Shown here piece by piece: positions 9,769-18,158 of a stretch of DNA of 64,000 bases (position 1 is its first letter; the number at the start of each line of letters is the position of its first letter). The notes below the pieces were generated by a model. It did no database searches and was not told the origin of the DNA. It saw only the letters and a program-made list of their open reading frames with translations. Source of the DNA: Erythrobacter sp. (GTDB lineage Bacteria > Pseudomonadota > Alphaproteobacteria > Sphingomonadales > Sphingomonadaceae); contig CP073261.1 of NCBI GenBank assembly GCA_019739335.1, forward strand, positions 124,001-188,000, given 5' to 3'. Made by a program: the position numbers and the translations under genes.

Positions 9769-10149
9769 CTAAAGAATATAGGGGACGCGGATGCCCGGCA
9801 TCTCTGCGGGGAAATCCTTGGTATTTCGTGTAATCAAGACGCGACCACGGGTGAGAGCAGTGGCGAGGATGATCGCGTCCGTCGCCTTCAGAAGCGCCCT
9901 CTCGCGGCGCAAGGCGGCGGCGCGCCGGGCTATCTCGGCATCAAGTTCGTCGATGCCGAATCCCGACATCAATTTTTCCGCCCGAATCAGGCCCTCGCCT
10001 TGGCCCTTGGACATCACTTCGATCCACACCGCCCGGCTGATCCACGCGGTGGCTCCAAAACTGGTAGCCCGGTCCATTTCCGCGCGCGCAGGTGCAAGAC
10101 CGGCCAGCGCGTCGATCACGATATTCGAGTCGAAGCTGAAGCCGCTCAC
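9769..10149 (-). CDS. PIN-domain toxin, VapC-like ribonuclease
   Basis: A 126-residue PIN domain protein. The acidic metal-binding residues expected for a PIN nuclease are visible: Asp7 in FDSNIVID, Glu44, Asp91 in KATDAIILATA and Asp112 in TRNTKDFP. VapC-type toxins cut RNA, often initiator tRNA, when their antitoxin is lost. It starts with GTG overlapping the antitoxin stop (GTGA), so the pair is co-translated. It is only 16 bp from glmS on the same strand. Confidence 0.85.
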   Translation of the reverse strand: MSGFSFDSNIVIDALAGLAPARAEMDRATSFGATAWISRAVWIEVMSKGQGEGLIRAEKLMSGFGIDELDAEIARRAAALRRERALLKATDAIILATALTRGRVLITRNTKDFPAEMPGIRVPYIL

Positions 10150-10523
10150 TTGCGCGACGGGAACTTGGGTTCAGGATATTTACCAGCGATCATGTCGAGG
10201 TAGATTTGCCGTTGGCGATCATCTTCCGCATCGAAGAGATCGGGAAGCTCGGCTTTCACCTCTTCGTAGTCATCGTCCCACGGGCGGGTCGACCCGGCCC
10301 GCTCGCGACGCTGCCACTCCACCGAATCACCGATATCGACGCGATCCTTCCACGCCCCGAAGCCGATTTCGAGCCATTCCTTGTCATCCGCAGGTTTCTT
10401 TTCAGCCCGGTAACCGGCAACCGCTTCCCGCAGGACCGCTGCGCGCGACTTGCCCTGCTCGGCAGCGAGCTTATCCAGCCACTTGATATCGTCATCGGGC
10501 AAGTCGGCGAGGATGCGGGTCAT
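10146..10523 (-). CDS. Ribbon-helix-helix antitoxin of the PIN pair
   Basis: A 125-residue protein whose first 40 residues match a ribbon-helix-helix DNA-binding fold: a short strand (TRILADLP) and then two helices (DDDIKWLDKLAAEQ and SRAAVLREAVAGY). The long acidic C-terminal part should bind and block the toxin. It precedes the toxin gene with a 4-bp overlap, the usual order. A palindromic AT-rich site directly upstream fits autoregulation. Confidence 0.8.
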   Translation of the reverse strand: MTRILADLPDDDIKWLDKLAAEQGKSRAAVLREAVAGYRAEKKPADDKEWLEIGFGAWKDRVDIGDSVEWQRRERAGSTRPWDDDYEEVKAELPDLFDAEDDRQRQIYLDMIAGKYPEPKFPSRK

Positions 10524-10531
10524 TGATATAC

Positions 10532-10558
10532 TGATATCATATCATGATATCATGTCAA
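10532..10558 (-). promoter_or_regulatory. Palindromic operator and -35 element of the toxin-antitoxin operon
   Basis: Two copies of the 8-bp palindrome TGATATCA lie at 10532-10539 and 10545-10552, 13 bp apart, in a very AT-rich patch against a GC-rich background. On the minus strand TTGACA (10558-10553) precedes them, so the repeats cover the space between -35 and -10. The antitoxin ATG is at 10523, leaving almost no leader. This is the layout expected for repression by the ribbon-helix-helix protein; binding itself is inference. Confidence 0.6.
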
Positions 10559-10647
10559 GCCTCACCCGCCGCTGATTCCGCCTCCCAGCCCCAGTTTTCT
10601 TCAAACGGGTTCTCCCAACTCGCCGTGCCAGGCAGCGATTTCGTCAA
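10555..10647 (-). CDS. Small ORF, 30 residues, coupled to the frameshifted gene
   Basis: A TTG codon at 10645-10647 overlaps the stop of the upstream gene (TTGA) and opens a 30-codon frame starting LTKSLPGTASWENPFEE. Three tryptophans and an acidic end (ESAAGEA) give it an unusual but protein-like composition. Its stop overlaps the -35 element of the toxin-antitoxin promoter. No separate ribosome site is visible, so expression would depend on coupling. It could also be the remnant of a longer C-terminus. I do not recognise it. Confidence 0.3.
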   Translation of the reverse strand: MTKSLPGTASWENPFEENWGWEAESAAGEA

Positions 10648-10956
10648 TGCGGAAAATTCTGGTCCACGAACATCTGCGTAAACTGCACCGGATCGGGCTC
10701 TTCCCCGCTTTCATGCCGGAACCTGATCCGGCCCTTCTCCCAGACATCGACAATCGCCGCTTCCATCCCGACGGGAAACTGCATCCGGCTGGCGACGATC
10801 TCGCGCCAGGTGCCTTCCTCGCCAAAGGTTGCGCGAAAAAAACGGCTCGGCCTGCGTCAGCCAGTCCTCGTTGGCCTGATCGAGCACGCCGATGGCCGAG
10901 AGGACGTAGGAATCGAGCAGCCGTAGAAAGGGCTTGCCCTCGTAGCGGTCGCTCAC
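10644..10956 (-). pseudogene. Conserved small protein gene broken by one extra T in a T7 run
   Basis: The gene starts with GTG overlapping the glmU stop (GTGA) and begins MSDRYEGKPFLRLLDSYVL. It reads well for about 37 codons to a run of seven T (A7 at 10836-10842 on the plus strand), after which the frame becomes poor. Dropping one T restores ...AEPFFRATFGEEGTWREIV and then a continuous frame through GMEAAIVDVWEKGRIRF to TGA at 10644-10646, about 103 residues in all. The total length of 313 bp is one more than a multiple of three. It may be a sequencing error, a true frameshift, or slippage. The function is unknown. Confidence 0.7.
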
Positions 10957-12323
10957 TTTTTCTCCGCCTTTTTGCGCTTCATCGCGTCGTGGAAGCGATC
11001 CGCCCAGCCCGGCTTCACCAATTGCTCCGCACGCACCATCCGCAATTCGCCATCCGCCACGTCACGGCTGACCGCGCTTCCCGCCGCAACGATGGCATCG
11101 GCACCGATCTTCACCGGGGCGATCAGCGCGGAGTTCGAGCCGATGAACGCGCGCGGGCCGATCACGGTCTTGTGCTTGAAATAGCCGTCATAATTGCAGG
11201 TGATGGTGCCCGCGCCGATATTCGCGCCCTCGCCCACTGTGGCGTCGCCGATGTAGCTGAGGTGGTTGGCCTTCGCCCCCTCGCCCAGCGTGGCGTTCTT
11301 CACTTCGACGAAATTGCCCACTTTGCTGCCCGCTTCGAGCACCGCGCCGGGACGCAGGCGGGCGTAGGGGCCGACTTCGACGTTTGCGCCAACCCGCGCA
11401 CCTTCGAGGTGACTGAAAGCACGGATCGTCGCGCCGCTCGCCACGGAGACGCCGGGGCCGAACACCACGTTCTGCTCCACCACCACGTCCGCCGCCAGGT
11501 CGGTATCCCAACTGAAGAACACCGTTTCGGGCGCGCGCAGGGTGACGCCCGCCGCCATCGCTTCCTCGCGCTTCAAGGCCTGCCACTGTGCTTCCGCCGC
11601 AGCCAGCTCCGCGCGGCTGTTGATGCCGGTGACTTCGTCGGGCCGCTGCGTGCTCACCACGGCGCAAGGGCGCCCGTCGGCAATCGCGATGTTGACCACG
11701 TCGGGCAGGTAATATTCGCTCTGCGCGTTGGCGTTGGAGACGCGGGAAAGCAGCGCGAACAGGTCCCCGGCGCGGGCTGCCAGCAGACCGGAGTTGCACA
11801 GCGTCTCCGCACGCTCCGACTCGCTGGCGTCTTTCCATTCGACCATTTTGACGATCCGGCCCTGCTGCGCGATCACCCGTCCGTAGCGCAGCGGGTCCGC
11901 CGGTTCGAAGCCGAGCACCACGGCAGCGGGAGCATCGGCGGCGTGCAGCCGCGCGATCATCGCCTGCATGGTTGCGGTGGAGACAAAGGGCACATCGCCA
12001 TAGAGCACGAGGACGTCGCCAGCGAAGTCCCCCAGCGCGGCTTCTGCCTGTTGTACCGCGTGTCCGGTGCCGAGCTGTGGATCCTGCACCGCGAAATCGC
12101 TGCGGGTGCCCAGCCGCTCGTGCAACTGCTCGCGCGCTTCACCGACAATGGTAACCAGCTTTTGCGGCCCCAGCGCCTCCACGCTCGCCAGCAGGTGTTC
12201 GATCATCGGCCTGCCGCCAACCTCGTGCAGCACCTTGTGGCGGCTGCTCTTCATCCGGGTGCCCTTGCCCGCAGCAAGAATAATGGCGGCGATCGGTCTG
12301 CTGGATTCCATGCAGCGGGCCAT
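10953..12323 (-). CDS. glmU: Bifunctional UDP-GlcNAc pyrophosphorylase / glucosamine-1-P acetyltransferase
   Basis: A 456-residue GlmU. The N-terminal uridylyltransferase begins AAIILAAGKGTRMKS and contains YGDVPFVS. The C-terminal left-handed beta-helix acetyltransferase shows hexapeptide repeats, the catalytic-region segments EVKNATLGEGAKANHLSYIGD and ITCNYDG, and a short basic tail. It acetylates GlcN-1-P and then forms UDP-GlcNAc. The start at 12323 could instead be the methionine four codons later. It is divergent from gph and overlaps the next gene by 4 bp. Confidence 0.95.
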   Translation of the reverse strand: MARCMESSRPIAAIILAAGKGTRMKSSRHKVLHEVGGRPMIEHLLASVEALGPQKLVTIVGEAREQLHERLGTRSDFAVQDPQLGTGHAVQQAEAALGDFAGDVLVLYGDVPFVSTATMQAMIARLHAADAPAAVVLGFEPADPLRYGRVIAQQGRIVKMVEWKDASESERAETLCNSGLLAARAGDLFALLSRVSNANAQSEYYLPDVVNIAIADGRPCAVVSTQRPDEVTGINSRAELAAAEAQWQALKREEAMAAGVTLRAPETVFFSWDTDLAADVVVEQNVVFGPGVSVASGATIRAFSHLEGARVGANVEVGPYARLRPGAVLEAGSKVGNFVEVKNATLGEGAKANHLSYIGDATVGEGANIGAGTITCNYDGYFKHKTVIGPRAFIGSNSALIAPVKIGADAIVAAGSAVSRDVADGELRMVRAEQLVKPGWADRFHDAMKRKKAEKK

Positions 12324-12373
12324 GCCAGCAAATCATTGCGGTTTCCAGAAGCCTGTCTATCTGCGCAGCCGAC

Positions 12374-13045
12374 ATGAACAAATTTCCCTTCGATATCGTC
12401 CTGTTCGACCTTGATGGCACCCTTGTCGATTCCGCGCGGGACCTCGCCCCGGCGGTGAACCATGCGCTTACCGAGGCCGGGCGGCCAACTGTCTCCGAAA
12501 GCATGACCCGCACCTTCATAGGCGGCGGCACCGAGATGATGCTGGGCAAGGCGCTCGAAGCCACCGGCGGAATGGTCGATCAGGCCGAGTTCGACCGGCT
12601 GACCCAAGTGCTGCTCGATCACTACTGGGGCCATATCGCCGACAACACAGTGCCCTACCCCGGCTGTCTCGGCGCGCTGGACCTGCTCGCAGGTTACGGG
12701 TGCAAGCTGGCAGTGGTGACCAACAAGGCCGAAGCTCCCGCGCGGCAACTCCTCGAAGCGCTGGGAATGACCGAGCGCTTCACCACGATCTACGGGGGTG
12801 ACACTCTGGGCCGCGAACGGGCCAAGCCACTGCCTAACATGCTCCAAGCCGCAATTAGCGATTGCGGCGGCGGGCAGGCAGCGATGGTGGGCGATTCGAC
12901 CTACGATGTGCGCGCTGGAAAGGCTGCGGGACTGCCGGTGGTAACTTGCCGCTTCGGCTACCACGACGTTCCGATAGCCGAGCTTGGCGGGGATGCGATG
13001 ATCGATCACTTCGACGAACTGGGGGGTGTGCTGAAAGGTTTCTGA
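12374..13045 (+). CDS. gph: Phosphoglycolate phosphatase, HAD superfamily
   Basis: A 223-residue HAD hydrolase that removes phosphate from 2-phosphoglycolate formed in DNA repair. HAD motif I is VLFDLDGTLVDS, with the nucleophile and acid/base aspartates. Motif II is VVTNKAEAP and the last motif is MVGDSTYDVRAGKAAGLPV. The cap domain lies between residues about 20 and 85. It is transcribed divergently from glmU over a 50-bp space. Assignment among HAD phosphatases is by overall similarity to Gph. Confidence 0.85.
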   Translation: MNKFPFDIVLFDLDGTLVDSARDLAPAVNHALTEAGRPTVSESMTRTFIGGGTEMMLGKALEATGGMVDQAEFDRLTQVLLDHYWGHIADNTVPYPGCLGALDLLAGYGCKLAVVTNKAEAPARQLLEALGMTERFTTIYGGDTLGRERAKPLPNMLQAAISDCGGGQAAMVGDSTYDVRAGKAAGLPVVTCRFGYHDVPIAELGGDAMIDHFDELGGVLKGF

Positions 13046-13124
13046 CCGGCAACTGCGTAGCTTCCTACTTGGCAAGGGAAGGATAACGCGGCACAACCTC
13101 GACAAAGCGGCAGGGGGCTGTTCA

Positions 13125-13781
13125 ATGCAAAGTGGAATTCGGGCGCTTGGCTCGCTCGGCACCGTCGTGCGGATCGTGCTTTGGCTATTTATCGCCGGTT
13201 GTGTGCTCACCATCCTTTTGCAGCTATCGGCGATTTTCGCGAGCGAGGCGATCTTCAGTAATCCTGAAGTGTTCGGCGTTGCCACGATGGCGGCGGGCGG
13301 CATCCAGCTGCTGGCGTTCCTGGCTTCGATTGTCGTGATCGCACTGTGGCTGCACCGCGCGCATGGCAATCTCCACGAGTCTGGCCTCGGCGGACTGAAC
13401 TACAGCGCCAGTTGGGCGACCGCTTCGTTCTTCATCCCTTTCGTCAATCTCTATGTCCCCTTCGCCTCCACTCGAGAACTGTGGAACCGCAGTCACGGAG
13501 AAAGCGACTGGCACGCGGCAGCCAGTGCAGGGGACGTGACCAGTTGGGCGGCGTGCAATTGGGGTGCTTTCGTCGTGTTCTGCGCGCTACTGGGCTATGT
13601 TGCGCTCGATTCGATCCCCAACCTCTATGTCCTGCTGCCGACCTGGGGCTGGCTGGGAATGAGCGTGTTGCTCTACATCTTCCTCGCAGGATCGGCATGG
13701 TTCGTGATGCAGTTTGTGCGCAAGATTACCGATGCGCAGCAATCGGGCGCGCACCTCAGCCAGTCGGACGTGTTCGCCTGA
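13125..13781 (+). CDS. DUF4328-type four-helix membrane protein
   Basis: A 218-residue inner-membrane protein with about four hydrophobic helices (residues ~13-40, 50-72, 135-160 and 170-192). The conserved DUF4328 core is visible in LGGLNYSASWATASFFIPF and the following NLYVPFASTRELW, which gives the family its pattern of small and aromatic residues before a reentrant-looking segment. The function of this family is unknown. It follows gph on the same strand after a 79-bp space. Confidence 0.75.
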   Translation: MQSGIRALGSLGTVVRIVLWLFIAGCVLTILLQLSAIFASEAIFSNPEVFGVATMAAGGIQLLAFLASIVVIALWLHRAHGNLHESGLGGLNYSASWATASFFIPFVNLYVPFASTRELWNRSHGESDWHAAASAGDVTSWAACNWGAFVVFCALLGYVALDSIPNLYVLLPTWGWLGMSVLLYIFLAGSAWFVMQFVRKITDAQQSGAHLSQSDVFA

Positions 13782-13793
13782 GCGGCGCTTCGC

Positions 13794-14165
13794 CTAGGTG
13801 TCGATAGCCTTCACCAGCCGCCGTTCCACCGGAGCGAGAACGCCCGCCAGTTCGTGCCCGCGCTTGAGCACCTGCCCGTGTTCGCCGAACAGCGCCCACA
13901 TCCCCTGCTTCCCGCGCAGCGAGGGGCGCTTTTCCAGCCGCATTTGCGGCACGTCGGCAGCGCGGCGGAAGGCGGCGAACACGGCGCAATCGCGGGTGAA
14001 ATCCATCGCGTAATCGCGCCATTCCCCGGCGGCGACCATGCGCCCGTACAGATCGAGAATGCGGGTCAATTCGTGCCGATCAAATCCCACCTGTGAAGCT
14101 GGGCGCTGGCCAGGAAATGCCAGAATATTGGGAGCGCCGGGAGCCGAGCCGGCGGGCGGCACCAT
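13794..14165 (-). CDS. DUF2794 family protein
   Basis: A 123-residue cytoplasmic protein of a family restricted mainly to Alphaproteobacteria. Family segments seen are VGFDRHELTRILDLYGRMVAAGEWRD (given here in part), YAMDFTRDCAVFAAFRRA and EKRPSLRGKQGMWALFGE. No catalytic residues are known. Its start shares one base with the cysE stop, so it is in an operon with that gene. It converges on the DUF4328 gene with a 12-bp gap. Confidence 0.8.
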   Translation of the reverse strand: MVPPAGSAPGAPNILAFPGQRPASQVGFDRHELTRILDLYGRMVAAGEWRDYAMDFTRDCAVFAAFRRAADVPQMRLEKRPSLRGKQGMWALFGEHGQVLKRGHELAGVLAPVERRLVKAIDT

Positions 14166-14887
14166 CAGCGCTTGGTCCCGCTCTTACGCAGGGAGGCGGG
14201 TTCAGATGCGGTTGCAGGCAGCGCCCTCTGGAGTGCCTCCACCTGGTCCTTCAGCGTCCTGATCTCGCTTTCCAGCTTCTCCACACAGTCACGACCGACC
14301 CCGTTGGCGCTCTCGCACGGATCGTCACAGGGGGTGCCGTAAGGAATGAATTCCTTGATCCATTCCTCCGCCGGAACCAGCGTGGAACGGGCCTTGAGGC
14401 CGATCATCGTCGCCCCTTCGGGCACATCGTCGGTGACAACCGCATTGGCTCCCACTCGTGCGCGTTCACCTATCGTAATCGGCCCGATCACCTGCGCACC
14501 CGAACCGATGATGACATTGTCGCACAGCGTCGGGTGGCGCTTTCCGCCCTTGCCATTGGTGGGATTGGTGCCGCCCAGCGTGACGCATTGGTAGATGGTC
14601 ACATTGTCACCGATCTCGGCGGTTTCGCCGATTACGGTAAAGCCGTGATCGATGAAGAAATTCTTGCCGATCTTCGCACCCGGGTGAATGTCAATCGCGG
14701 TCAGGAAGCGGCTGAAATGGTTAACGAAGCGCGCGAGAAAAAACATCTCCGCCTCGAACAGCCAGTGCGCCGCCCGGTGCAGGCCGAGCGCCAGCACACC
14801 AGGATAAAGCAGGATTTCCCAACGCGAACGCGGCGCCGGATCGCGGGCGCGGATCGAGTCCAGATAGCTGTTCAGGCGTTCGAACAT
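14165..14887 (-). CDS. cysE: Serine O-acetyltransferase
   Basis: A 240-residue EpsC/CysE-type enzyme that makes O-acetylserine for cysteine synthesis. An N-terminal helical region (to residue ~65) precedes the left-handed beta-helix with hexapeptide repeats: IDIHPGAKIGKNFFIDHG, VIGETAEIGDNVTIYQ and VTLGGTNPTNGKGGKRHPT hold the active-site histidines. The C-terminal tail after about residue 180 is longer than usual, with two Cys pairs (PCDDPCESANGVGRDC) and a coiled-coil-like helix. That tail is unlike the feedback-inhibitory tail of enteric CysE. Confidence 0.9.
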   Translation of the reverse strand: MFERLNSYLDSIRARDPAPRSRWEILLYPGVLALGLHRAAHWLFEAEMFFLARFVNHFSRFLTAIDIHPGAKIGKNFFIDHGFTVIGETAEIGDNVTIYQCVTLGGTNPTNGKGGKRHPTLCDNVIIGSGAQVIGPITIGERARVGANAVVTDDVPEGATMIGLKARSTLVPAEEWIKEFIPYGTPCDDPCESANGVGRDCVEKLESEIRTLKDQVEALQRALPATASEPASLRKSGTKR

Positions 14888-14916
14888 CGTAGCATCAGTT
14901 TCCCATCAAAACCGGC

Positions 14917-15537
14917 TCAAAGCAAGCGCGGCTCTTCCGGCCCATGCACCGCGTCGAGCGCGGCGCGCCATATACCAAGGTTAGGTGGGGCCTTTCGCTC
15001 CAGAGACAAGCGGTCGATCGTCGCCACCAGCGCTTCGATCTCGGCATAGGAGCGGGTGGCGCGCGGGATCAGGTAATCGGCGGCATCGTCGCGCAGCGGC
15101 AGGCCGCGTTCTTCCGCCAGCGAGAGCAGCAGGTCGCGCGCGGACTCGTCGTCCGGTGGACCGATAGCGAGCTGGAGCGACCCACCCAGCCGCGAGGCAA
15201 GATCGGGCAAAGTGATTTTCCACGGCGGTTCGCCGCCGATGATCAGCAAGGCGACGCCGTTCTCCTGCGCCCGGTTCCAGCGATGGAACAGGGCGTCCTC
15301 CGGCAGCCTATGCGCATCATCCACCATTTCGCGTTGCACATGCCCCGGCCCGCTTTCAGCAAACCAGCGCGCGAACAGCGATTTGCCCGAACGCGGCGGG
15401 CCGGTGATTACTGCAGTGCGAAACGGCCAGTTTTCCGGCGTGGTGAGCGCCTCCGCGACATGGCGATTGCCCGTGCCCAGCACGATCCGTGCCGGGCCCT
15501 TTCCGGTCCGCAGGGGAAGGGCAATCTGCTCGCTCAC
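14917..15537 (-). CDS. hdaA: DnaA-related regulatory ATPase HdaA
   Basis: A 206-residue truncated DnaA-like AAA+ protein. It starts with the clamp-binding type peptide QIALPL near the N-terminus, followed by Walker A GPPRSGKS (residues ~45-52) and a degenerate Walker B around MVDDAHRLP. It lacks the DnaA origin-binding domain. With the beta clamp it would stimulate ATP hydrolysis by DnaA to prevent re-initiation. It lies next to the DUF2066 gene and purM, a neighbourhood common for Hda proteins. Confidence 0.85.
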   Translation of the reverse strand: MSEQIALPLRTGKGPARIVLGTGNRHVAEALTTPENWPFRTAVITGPPRSGKSLFARWFAESGPGHVQREMVDDAHRLPEDALFHRWNRAQENGVALLIIGGEPPWKITLPDLASRLGGSLQLAIGPPDDESARDLLLSLAEERGLPLRDDAADYLIPRATRSYAEIEALVATIDRLSLERKAPPNLGIWRAALDAVHGPEEPRLL

Positions 15538-15554
15538 CGCAAAGCCCGCCGCGC

Positions 15555-16850
15555 CTAGCGCGAAATGCCGAGCGCGTTCTGCCCTTCGTTCACCGCCCAG
15601 CCGCGCGAACGCAGGGTAGCTGCGAGCGCGGAGAGTTCGCCGCTGTAGGTGACACGCAGCACCGAATTGCCGCCGATGGCAGTGGAGGTGACGGCAACGC
15701 TGCCGACTCCCGGCGTACCGCGCAATAGCGAGAGGGCACTGTCGAACGAGGCCGCATCGGGCGTCGCGACCTGCACCGCGAAGGTCGCCGTAGCAGCCGC
15801 CTGCGTGGGTTCCGCCGTGGGGATATCGGTGGGGACAGCTTCGTCGCTATCATCCGCACCCTCGCTCGCCGCCGCCTCGCGCTCCGCCGCTTCGCCACGT
15901 CGCGCCTCTTCGAGGAGCGCCCGCAGTGCCGGGCTGAGTTCGACATTGTCGAGCGTCAGCGTAGGATCGGGCCGCAGGCGTCCCGAAGCCAGCGCCGCGG
16001 CGAAAATACGGTCGAATCGCTCTACCGCGCGGATGAGCATGGCAGGCAGTTGCTCGGCACTTTCAGCGCGCAGGGTAAATTCGTCGAGATAGCGGTTGTC
16101 CGGGCCGTAGCGGGCAGTGAAGCGCCCCTGTACCGGGCCGCCGGGCCATTCCCAGGTGAGATTGGCGATCGGCACCAGCACGTCGGCCGCGCCGAACTGG
16201 TCGAGAATCGTGTTCCACCAGGCGCGGCTTCGGCGACCCGTCTGGCCATAGGTCAACAGCAGCGATTCCCCACCCGAACCGGAAGGACGGACATAATCGA
16301 TCGTGCTCGATCCGAACTGATATTCCGCCCAGGCCCGTTGCCAAGGGTTGCGCACCTCGAACATTGTCTGTGTGCCGCCCGATACCAGCACCGGCAATGT
16401 GAGCATCGGCGCAGACCTTGCGCGCGCACCCTCGGCACCGAGCAACGAGCCCGCGCGCTGCCGGTCGAAAATCACCCCGAGTCGCGCGATATAGCGGCGC
16501 GGGCCGATCTGTTCGGATTCCACCACAATGGCAGCGACCAGCGAATCGAGCCGTGAATCGGGCAATTCCGGCCCATCAAGTTCCGCCCAGGCCAACCGCT
16601 GCGCTTCGCGCCAACCGTTTTGCCGCGCGTCCTCGGCATTGTCGCCGGTGACGTTCACTTCGATCCCGCCCACGCTGATGTCGCTGCTACTGGCCACGGG
16701 GGCAATGCCGCGCTCGCCCGAGACCTGCGCCACCAGCGCCGCTGCCGCCAGTACCGCGAGCAAGGCACAGGCCAGCGCCGCGATATGGGTCGCGTAGCGG
16801 GTCGCGAATTGGAATGCGGCCGGGCGCTGGGGGAGGGAAAGTGTGCTCAT
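15555..16850 (-). CDS. DUF2066-type exported or membrane-anchored protein
   Basis: A 431-residue protein with one N-terminal hydrophobic helix (about residues 22-46) and a long periplasmic part. Residues ~65-150 resemble DUF2066 ([39 protein letters not shown]). A low-complexity Ala/Glu stretch follows, and the last ~75 residues look like a small ferredoxin-like alpha-beta repeat. The start at 16850 is chosen because the hydrophobic segment begins just after it. Genes of this family commonly sit between hda and purM, as here. The function is unknown. Confidence 0.65.
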   Translation of the reverse strand: MSTLSLPQRPAAFQFATRYATHIAALACALLAVLAAAALVAQVSGERGIAPVASSSDISVGGIEVNVTGDNAEDARQNGWREAQRLAWAELDGPELPDSRLDSLVAAIVVESEQIGPRRYIARLGVIFDRQRAGSLLGAEGARARSAPMLTLPVLVSGGTQTMFEVRNPWQRAWAEYQFGSSTIDYVRPSGSGGESLLLTYGQTGRRSRAWWNTILDQFGAADVLVPIANLTWEWPGGPVQGRFTARYGPDNRYLDEFTLRAESAEQLPAMLIRAVERFDRIFAAALASGRLRPDPTLTLDNVELSPALRALLEEARRGEAAEREAAASEGADDSDEAVPTDIPTAEPTQAAATATFAVQVATPDAASFDSALSLLRGTPGVGSVAVTSTAIGGNSVLRVTYSGELSALAATLRSRGWAVNEGQNALGISR

Positions 16851-16919
16851 CGGGGAAATCGCGGGCCTTTTGCCCAAAGGCGAGTGGAAATCCAAGCCCG
16901 AAAGACTATGGCACTGCGC

Positions 16920-18017
16920 ATGAGTTCCAAACCACCCTCCTATACCTACGAACAGGCCGGGGTCTCGATCGATGCGGGCAACCGCCTCGTGAAGGCGATC
17001 GGCCCCTTGGTCAAAGCCACCATGCGCCCCGGGGCGGACGGCGAAATAGGTGGCTTTGGCGGTTTCTTCGATCCACGCGCGGCGGGATACAAGGACCCGC
17101 TGCTCGTCGCAGGCAACGATGGCGTGGGGACCAAGGTCAAGCTCGCCATCGATCATGACCGGCACGATGCTATCGGGATCGACCTGGTCGCCATGTGCGT
17201 CAACGATCTGATCGTACAGGGCGCGGAGCCGCTGTTCTTCCTCGACTATTTCGCCACCGGCAAGCTCGACAATGGCGTGGCCGAGCGGGTGATCGCGGGG
17301 ATCGCGGAAGGCTGCAAGATCGCCGGTTGCGCGCTGATCGGTGGCGAGACGGCGGAAATGCCGGGCATGTATGCGCCGGGCGATTATGACCTCGCGGGCT
17401 TCTGCGTCGGCGCGGTGGAACGCGGCGAGCAATTGACCGGGGAACGGGTCGCTCCGGGGCACGTGCTGCTCGGCCTTGCCAGTTCGGGCGTGCATTCGAA
17501 CGGCTATTCGCTGGTGCGGCGGTTGGCGGCGGACAAGGGCTGGAAGCTGGACCGCCCCGCGCTGTTCGACCAGGATCGGCTGCTGATCGACTATCTGATC
17601 GAACCCACCCGCATCTATGTGAAAAACTTGCTACCGGTGGTGCGCGCGGGCCAGATCGATGCACTGGCGCATATCACTGGCGGCGGCCTGCTGGAGAACA
17701 TTCCGCGGGTGCTGCCCGTGGGCGCGCGGGCGGTGGTCGATGCCGATGCCTGGGAGCAGCCGGGGCTGATGGCCTTCCTGCAAGCGCAAGGCAATATCGA
17801 GCCGGGCGAAATGGCGCGCACATTCAACTGCGGGATCGGCATGGTGCTGGCGGTGCTGCCGGACTCTATCGAGATGGTCACCACTACGCTTACCGAAGCA
17901 GGCGAGACAGTGTTCCGCATTGGCGAGATCGTGGCGGGCCAGCGCGGCTGCGAAGTGCGCGGTTCGGCGGGCACCTGGAGCGGCAAGGCCGACTGGAACG
18001 CTGCGCATGATGCTTGA
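16920..18017 (+). CDS. purM: Phosphoribosylformylglycinamidine cyclo-ligase
   Basis: AIR synthetase, closing the imidazole ring with ATP. The protein begins [18 protein letters not shown], the family signature, and contains [21 protein letters not shown] and [15 protein letters not shown]. It is about 365 residues, normal for PurM. The ATG at 16920 is chosen; an ATG 12 bp upstream (16908) is an alternative, and neither has a strong ribosome site. It is divergent from the DUF2066 gene and followed by a repeat element and purN. Confidence 0.95.
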   Translation: MSSKPPSYTYEQAGVSIDAGNRLVKAIGPLVKATMRPGADGEIGGFGGFFDPRAAGYKDPLLVAGNDGVGTKVKLAIDHDRHDAIGIDLVAMCVNDLIVQGAEPLFFLDYFATGKLDNGVAERVIAGIAEGCKIAGCALIGGETAEMPGMYAPGDYDLAGFCVGAVERGEQLTGERVAPGHVLLGLASSGVHSNGYSLVRRLAADKGWKLDRPALFDQDRLLIDYLIEPTRIYVKNLLPVVRAGQIDALAHITGGGLLENIPRVLPVGARAVVDADAWEQPGLMAFLQAQGNIEPGEMARTFNCGIGMVLAVLPDSIEMVTTTLTEAGETVFRIGEIVAGQRGCEVRGSAGTWSGKADWNAAHDA

Positions 18018-18028
18018 TTTGGCATCTT

Positions 18029-18154
18029 CCCTCCCGCAAGCGGGAGGGGCAGCGAGACTTGCCGAATCGCAGGTGAGGCTTAGTCGCAGCGGGGTGGGCC
18101 TGCGATGCCAGCCTCGACAGGCCCACCCCCAGCCCCTCCCGCAAGCGGGAGGGG
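18029..18154. repeat. Nested inverted-repeat intergenic element between purM and purN
   Basis: Two near-identical hairpins built from CCCTCCCGC-AA-GCGGGAGGG lie at the ends (18029-18048 and 18133-18154). Inside them a longer inverted repeat pairs GGGGTGGGCCTG (18091-18102) with CAGGCCCACCCC (18118-18129). The 126-bp unit looks like a REP/MITE-type palindromic element of the kind scattered through sphingomonad genomes. Its last arm provides the GGGAGGGGAG ribosome site of purN. Confidence 0.75.
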
Positions 18155-18158
18155 AGTT

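Noticed and set aside
15555..17495. Upstream extension of the DUF2066-type gene to 646 residues
   Set aside because: The extra part is antisense to purM; the hydrophobic start of the protein follows the ATG at 16850.
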